A DNA stretch of 64,000 nucleotides from Bacillus sp. Cs-700 (lineage in GTDB: Bacteria; Bacillota; Bacilli; Bacillales; Guptibacillaceae). Below the pieces are notes generated by a model. It did not search any database. It saw nothing but the letters and a program-made list of their open reading frames with translations, and was not told the origin of the DNA. Below, piece by piece: positions 60,094-64,000 of this stretch. Each line of letters starts with the position of its first letter. Positions within the stretch are counted from its first letter, which is position 1. Both the position numbers and the translations under genes were made by a program. The stretch covers positions 4,140,001 through 4,204,000 of the forward strand of contig NZ_CP041063.1 of assembly GCF_011082085.1 (NCBI RefSeq), read 5' to 3'.

Positions 60094-61938
60094 TTGATGG
60101 ATGTAGAGAGAAGAAAAGAAAAGGATTTGTGGCGATTTTATTTTTTATTAATAGCGTTACTTTCCCTAAAAACCTACCTTGTTTATCGGTTTGAATTTAC
60201 TTTTTCATTAAATGGTATTGGGGAAGAGCTATTCCTGATGATAAATTCAATAGGATCAATCGCATTACTGCTAGGTATCGGTCTATTTAGAAAGCAGTCA
60301 AAACCAGGCCTGATGCTAGCAGTTTATTTTGTTTTGTCAGCACTACTTTATTGCAATATTTTATATTATCGTTTTTACATAGACTTTGTGACAGTACCCG
60401 TCCTCTTTCAGTTTGGAAATGTTGGAGGTCTTGGTCAGAGCACAGTTGAGTTATTGAACTTATATGATCCATTCATTGTTTTTGATTCAATCGTTTTATT
60501 TTGGTTATTAAAGCGTAAAGGACTACATAAATTAGCTCTTTCCAAGAACCTTAAGAAAAGGACAGCCATTAGTAGCGTCGCAGTTCTTCTATGTACTGGT
60601 GCGTTAGCACTTATCATGCATCCTCTTTTATTTGAAAAATCATATGATCGAGAACTTTTTGTTAAATCGTTAGGAGCCTATACGTATCATGTTTATGATA
60701 TCGGGTTTAATTCTTTTACATCAATAAATAGTGCATTTGCAGATGATACAGAGCTATCTGAAATTGAAAAGTATGTGAAAGATAAGGAAGTCGAACCTTC
60801 CTCTTATGAAGGAATCGCAAACGGGAAGAACCTTATTCTTATCTCACTAGAATCAACTCAAGCATTTATGCTTAATGAGAGTGTTGATGGAGAAGAAGCC
60901 ACACCTTTTTTAAATAAGTTAAAAGAAGACAGTTTTTTCTTTCCGAATTTCTACCATCAAACCGCACAGGGAAAAACTTCCGATGCTGAATTTATGATTG
61001 ATAGCAGTCTATACCCTCTTTCAGGAGGATCTGTTTTTGTAAGAAAGCCACAAAACGAATTTCTCTCTCTGCCAGAGGCATTAAATAACGAAGGGTATAC
61101 AACAACATCTTTTCACGGAAATGATCGTGAGTTTTGGAATCGATCAGAAATGTATGAGACGCTAGGTTATGATCGCTTTTATTCGAAAAAAGACTTTGAC
61201 GTTAGTGATGAGAATTCTATTAACTATGGTTTAAAAGACATTCCATTTTTTAAACAGTCGATTCCCTATTTAAAAGAGTTGGAACAGCCATATTCTGCTA
61301 AATTCTTAACGCTGACAAATCATTTCCCTTATTTATTAGAAGAAGAAGATACAATGATTTCTCTTCCTGAGACGGAAGAAGAGGTCGTGAACCGCTATTT
61401 TGCAACGGTGCGATATGAAGATGAATCGATTAAAACCTTTTTTGAAGAAATGAAAGCAGCCGGTTTATATGAAGATTCGATTTTTGTTTTATATGGTGAT
61501 CACTATGGTTTATCTGAAACGTACGATACGGCGCTTGGAGAATATCTTGGTAAAGAAATTGGTCCGGTTGAACACGTTGACCTCCAAAAAGTTCCTCTCA
61601 TCATTCATATTCCTGGAGAGGATGGAGAAGTCATTAATACGGTTGGTGGACAGGTTGATCTTAAACCAACAATATTAGAATTATTAGGTGTAGAAGAAAG
61701 TAAGAGTTTAAATTTCGGAACGAGTCTTTTTTCAGAAAAACGAAAAGACCTTGTGATTTTTCGTGATGGAAGCTTTATTACAAAGAACCTGATATATACA
61801 AAGAATACGTGTTATAACAAAGAAAGCACGTCAAAAACGAATCGAAACAAATGTGCTCGTTATTTTGGGGATGTTCAAGATGAACTCGATTATTCAGATC
61901 AGGTTATCTATGGTGACTTATTGCGTTTTATTCAATAA
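60094..61938 (+). CDS. LTA synthase/sulfatase-family membrane enzyme (LtaS-like)
   Basis: 614 residues from a TTG (GAGGGG seven bases upstream; ATG at 60097 also possible). Five N-terminal membrane helices (about 12-215) and a large extracellular sulfatase-fold domain. The catalytic threonine is in QGKTSDAEF (near 294). NLILISLESTQAFMLN gives a metal-binding Glu, SFHGNDREFWNRSEMYETLG and VLYGDHYGL continue the metal site. Such enzymes build polyglycerolphosphate lipoteichoic acid from phosphatidylglycerol. Whether it is a main synthase or a primase/paralogue (YfnI, YvgJ, YqgS types) cannot be told. Confidence 0.9.
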   Translation: MMDVERRKEKDLWRFYFLLIALLSLKTYLVYRFEFTFSLNGIGEELFLMINSIGSIALLLGIGLFRKQSKPGLMLAVYFVLSALLYCNILYYRFYIDFVTVPVLFQFGNVGGLGQSTVELLNLYDPFIVFDSIVLFWLLKRKGLHKLALSKNLKKRTAISSVAVLLCTGALALIMHPLLFEKSYDRELFVKSLGAYTYHVYDIGFNSFTSINSAFADDTELSEIEKYVKDKEVEPSSYEGIANGKNLILISLESTQAFMLNESVDGEEATPFLNKLKEDSFFFPNFYHQTAQGKTSDAEFMIDSSLYPLSGGSVFVRKPQNEFLSLPEALNNEGYTTTSFHGNDREFWNRSEMYETLGYDRFYSKKDFDVSDENSINYGLKDIPFFKQSIPYLKELEQPYSAKFLTLTNHFPYLLEEEDTMISLPETEEEVVNRYFATVRYEDESIKTFFEEMKAAGLYEDSIFVLYGDHYGLSETYDTALGEYLGKEIGPVEHVDLQKVPLIIHIPGEDGEVINTVGGQVDLKPTILELLGVEESKSLNFGTSLFSEKRKDLVIFRDGSFITKNLIYTKNTCYNKESTSKTNRNKCARYFGDVQDELDYSDQVIYGDLLRFIQ

Positions 61939-62007
61939 TTCCAGTGTTTTTCTGATAAATTCATGATAGGATTTAATTGGATATACTTTGCAAAGGGATG
62001 AGGATAT

Positions 62008-62262
62008 ATGGACTTACAAAGACTGCAAATACTCACTGAAGTTGTAAGAGAGTACAAAACCGCTCTTCACATGGATCAAAATAAAGGTGAAGTTGTAAGA
62101 GAAGTGCTTGATATTGTGATGAACTCTCAGGATCTTGTTTTATACGGTCACGTAAAAAGAGCAAAAGACATTGATAAATTCCCTGGTGAAGCAATTAAGC
62201 ATCTTGATCAGGCAACCTCATACCTACATGAAAAAATAGATGAACAATTAAAACACTCCTAG
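62008..62262 (+). CDS. Hypothetical conserved helical protein (84 aa)
   Basis: 84 residues, all-helical by composition, with DLQRLQILTEVVREYKTALH and AIKHLDQATSYLHEKIDEQL. AGGGATGAGG precedes the ATG. No cysteine, no membrane segment. Family not recognised. A terminator overlaps the stop codon. Confidence 0.6.
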   Translation: MDLQRLQILTEVVREYKTALHMDQNKGEVVREVLDIVMNSQDLVLYGHVKRAKDIDKFPGEAIKHLDQATSYLHEKIDEQLKHS

Positions 62263-62279
62263 TATCAGGAGTGTTTTTT
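62250..62279 (+). terminator. Terminator overlapping the end of the 84-aa gene
   Basis: AACACTCCT / AGGAGTGTT stem with a 6-base loop that includes the stop codon, then T-run. Confidence 0.85.
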
Positions 62280-62414
62280 GGTGTTTGTACTTTGTGATAA
62301 TATGCGAAAAATAGGAATAGTTTGCATTTTGAAGAGATCGTTGTAACAGTTGCAATGCAATGTCATATAGTGATAAGCTTTTGCTGTTTACTAGATTAAA
62401 GGAGAGTGAAATAA

Positions 62415-63278
62415 ATGACGAATTTCATGAAGCGACTGGCTCCTGTTCTTTTAATGGGACTAGTTGTTTTTGTTATAAGTGCTTGTTCGAATGGTGGGAA
62501 TGAATCGAATGGAGCTTCAGGCGAAAAAGAAGCAACGAAATGGGTAGAAATAAAAGAAGAAGGCAAACTTGTCGTTGCAACTTCAGGAACGCTTTACCCT
62601 ACTTCTTATTATGAAGAAGGATCGGATAAAGTTACGGGCTACGAAGTAGAAGTTGTAAGAGAAATGGCGAAACGCCTTGATCTTGATGTGGAATTTGAAG
62701 AAATGGGCTTTGATGGCATGTTAACAAGCATTAATTCGGGCAAAGTTGATTTAGCAGCCAACGATATTACTTCAACAGATGAAAGAATGGAAAAGTTCAC
62801 TTTCTCTGAGCCGGTTAAGTATTCTTATGGTACAGCGATCGTAAGAAAAGATGATCTATCCGGTATTCAATCTCTTGATGATCTAGAGGGAAAGATTGCG
62901 GCTGGTGCTTCTACGACGGTTTATATGGAAGTTGCCCGTGAGCATGGTGCAGAAGAAAAAATTTATGATAATGCGACGAATGAACAGTATTTACGTGATG
63001 TATCGAATGGTCGAACCGATATTATTTTAAATGATTATTACTTACAAACACTTGCTCTTGCTGCTTTTCCAGATTTAAACATAACCATCCATCCTGATAT
63101 TGAGTACTATCCTAACAACCAACATATTGTAATGAAAAAGGATAGTGGCGAATTAGAAACAAAAGTGAACGAGACGATAAAAGAAATGAAAGAAGACGGC
63201 ACGATGAAAGAACTATCTGAGAAGTTCTTCAATGGAGCTGATGTATCGGTTAAGCCAGATCTAGATATTGAAAAATAA
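62415..63278 (+). CDS. Amino-acid ABC transporter substrate-binding lipoprotein
   Basis: 287 residues with a lipobox (VFVISAC, Cys about 24). Typical of the cystine/polar amino-acid family (SBP_bac_3): KLVVATSGTLYPTSYYEEGS, TGYEVEVVREMAKRLDLDVE and FDGMLTSINSGKVDLAANDI are strongly like TcyJ/TcyK and YxeM types. Followed 16 bases later by a permease gene. Cystine or S-compound specificity is likely but not proven. Confidence 0.88.
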   Translation: MTNFMKRLAPVLLMGLVVFVISACSNGGNESNGASGEKEATKWVEIKEEGKLVVATSGTLYPTSYYEEGSDKVTGYEVEVVREMAKRLDLDVEFEEMGFDGMLTSINSGKVDLAANDITSTDERMEKFTFSEPVKYSYGTAIVRKDDLSGIQSLDDLEGKIAAGASTTVYMEVAREHGAEEKIYDNATNEQYLRDVSNGRTDIILNDYYLQTLALAAFPDLNITIHPDIEYYPNNQHIVMKKDSGELETKVNETIKEMKEDGTMKELSEKFFNGADVSVKPDLDIEK

Positions 63279-63294
63279 GTGGGAGTTGTAACAA

Positions 63295-63972
63295 GTGGGG
63301 GAAATACACTGGGAATATTTATTTGATGCAGGTCTTGCGTTAAAATCATTTCCCTATGTGATCCAGGGTCTTGGGTTAACGTTATTAATTGCATTTGTTG
63401 GAATGATTATTGGTTTAGTTATGGGCTTATTTCTTGCTCTTGGTAGAATGTCCAAATGGAAAGCCCTCAGATGGCCAGCGCGCCTCTACATTTCCTTTAT
63501 GAGAGGAACGCCAATTCTTGTTTTTCTTTATATTCTTTATTTTGGTCTACCGGTTGTAGGAATTCAATTCTCAGCGTTAACGTGTGCGTTAATTGGGTTT
63601 AGCTTAAATAGTGCAGCATATATTGCAGAAATTCAACGCTCGGCTCTTTCATCAGTTGAAAAAGGCCAATGGGAAGCTTCGACCGCTCTAGGTATGTCCT
63701 ATTGGACGACGATGAGAGAGGTGGTTTTGCCACAAGCAACGCGAATCGCCATACCGCCTCTATCGAACGTCATGCTCGATTTGATCAAAGCGTCTTCTTT
63801 AGCTGCGGTTATTACCGTTCCGGAACTACTCCATCATGCGAAAATTGTTGGCGGAAGAGAATTTGATTTTATGACAATGTATATCCTCGTAGCTTTTATT
63901 TATTGGGGAGTATGCGTTTGTGTTTCCTTCTTCCAGGAACGATTAGAAAAGCGATATCATTATTTACATTAA
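63295..63972 (+). CDS. Amino-acid ABC transporter permease
   Basis: 225 residues from a GTG (GGGAG nine bases upstream). About five membrane helices, with IQGLGLTLLIAFVGMIIGL, SFMRGTPILVFLYILYFG and the EAA loop EASTALGMSYWTTMREVVLP that contacts the ATPase. Pairs with the substrate-binding protein upstream. A terminator follows at its stop codon, so no ATP-binding gene belongs to this unit. Confidence 0.9.
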   Translation: MGEIHWEYLFDAGLALKSFPYVIQGLGLTLLIAFVGMIIGLVMGLFLALGRMSKWKALRWPARLYISFMRGTPILVFLYILYFGLPVVGIQFSALTCALIGFSLNSAAYIAEIQRSALSSVEKGQWEASTALGMSYWTTMREVVLPQATRIAIPPLSNVMLDLIKASSLAAVITVPELLHHAKIVGGREFDFMTMYILVAFIYWGVCVCVSFFQERLEKRYHYLH

Positions 63973-63998
63973 CCCTGGGTTTCTTTCCAGGGTTTTTT
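63971..63998 (+). terminator. Terminator of the amino-acid transporter unit
   Basis: AACCCTGG / CCAGGGTT with an 8-base loop and six T, at the permease stop codon near the window edge. Confidence 0.85.
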
Positions 63999-64000
63999 CT

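Overview
The window looks like a chromosome segment of an aerobic, spore-forming member of the Bacillaceae. It has low-to-moderate G+C, strong AAGGAGG-type ribosome binding sites, ATG/GTG/TTG starts, many short hairpin-plus-T-run terminators and spore germination operons (a GerA-type operon and a gerP cluster). The gene mix resembles marine or alkaliphilic Bacillus relatives, but genus is inference only. No rRNA, tRNA, CRISPR array, prophage or intact insertion sequence was seen.

Layout. 1-12.1 kb: 2-haloacid dehalogenase-like protein (cut by the window edge), type I signal peptidase, secreted CAP-domain protein, AlkD-like DNA glycosylase, RsbR-type STAS protein, SEC-C protein, two orphan histidine kinases, LCP cell-wall ligase, YihY protein, a copper-chaperone-like protein and a polysaccharide deacetylase. 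12.2-24 kb: two purine permeases, UspA, and a pentose-phosphate set (rpiA, 6-phosphogluconate dehydrogenase, zwf) with large palindromic repeats after gnd and zwf, then deoD. 24-34 kb: GerA-type germinant receptor operon, M20 amidohydrolase with a PucR-type regulator, and a third orphan histidine kinase with a degenerate MHYT sensor. 34-40 kb: Usp/XRE pair and mntABCD with MntR-like operators. 40-46 kb: thioredoxin-like protein, M48 protease fused to ankyrin repeats, DinB protein, and a glyoxylate-type operon made of a 48-residue zinc-finger protein, a shortened malate-synthase-like protein and isocitrate lyase. 45.5-46.8 kb: third repeat cluster, then a GrdB-related selenoprotein gene read through an in-frame TGA. 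47-52 kb: Gly/Tyr/Pro-rich protein, superoxide dismutase, class A PBP with a long acidic tail, alcohol dehydrogenase. 52.4-54.5 kb: gerP operon with gerPB displaced to the end and a sigma-K-like promoter. 54.5-64 kb: small conserved proteins, a two-repeat DUF4397 protein, lipoprotein, moaA-fdhD, LtaS-like enzyme, and an amino-acid ABC importer lacking its ATPase.

Most notable: (1) the in-frame TGA with a following hairpin at 46263-46295; (2) a malate-synthase-like protein lacking the catalytic motifs, in an operon with isocitrate lyase and a mini zinc-finger protein; (3) three clusters of about 120-bp palindromic repeats starting right after stop codons, with stem sequences that change together; (4) two candidate small RNAs with anti-Shine-Dalgarno segments (about 3505-3645 minus and 39177-39262 plus); (5) interleaved inverted repeats in the zwf leader. 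Start codons were chosen by ribosome binding site and often differ from the longest reading frame.
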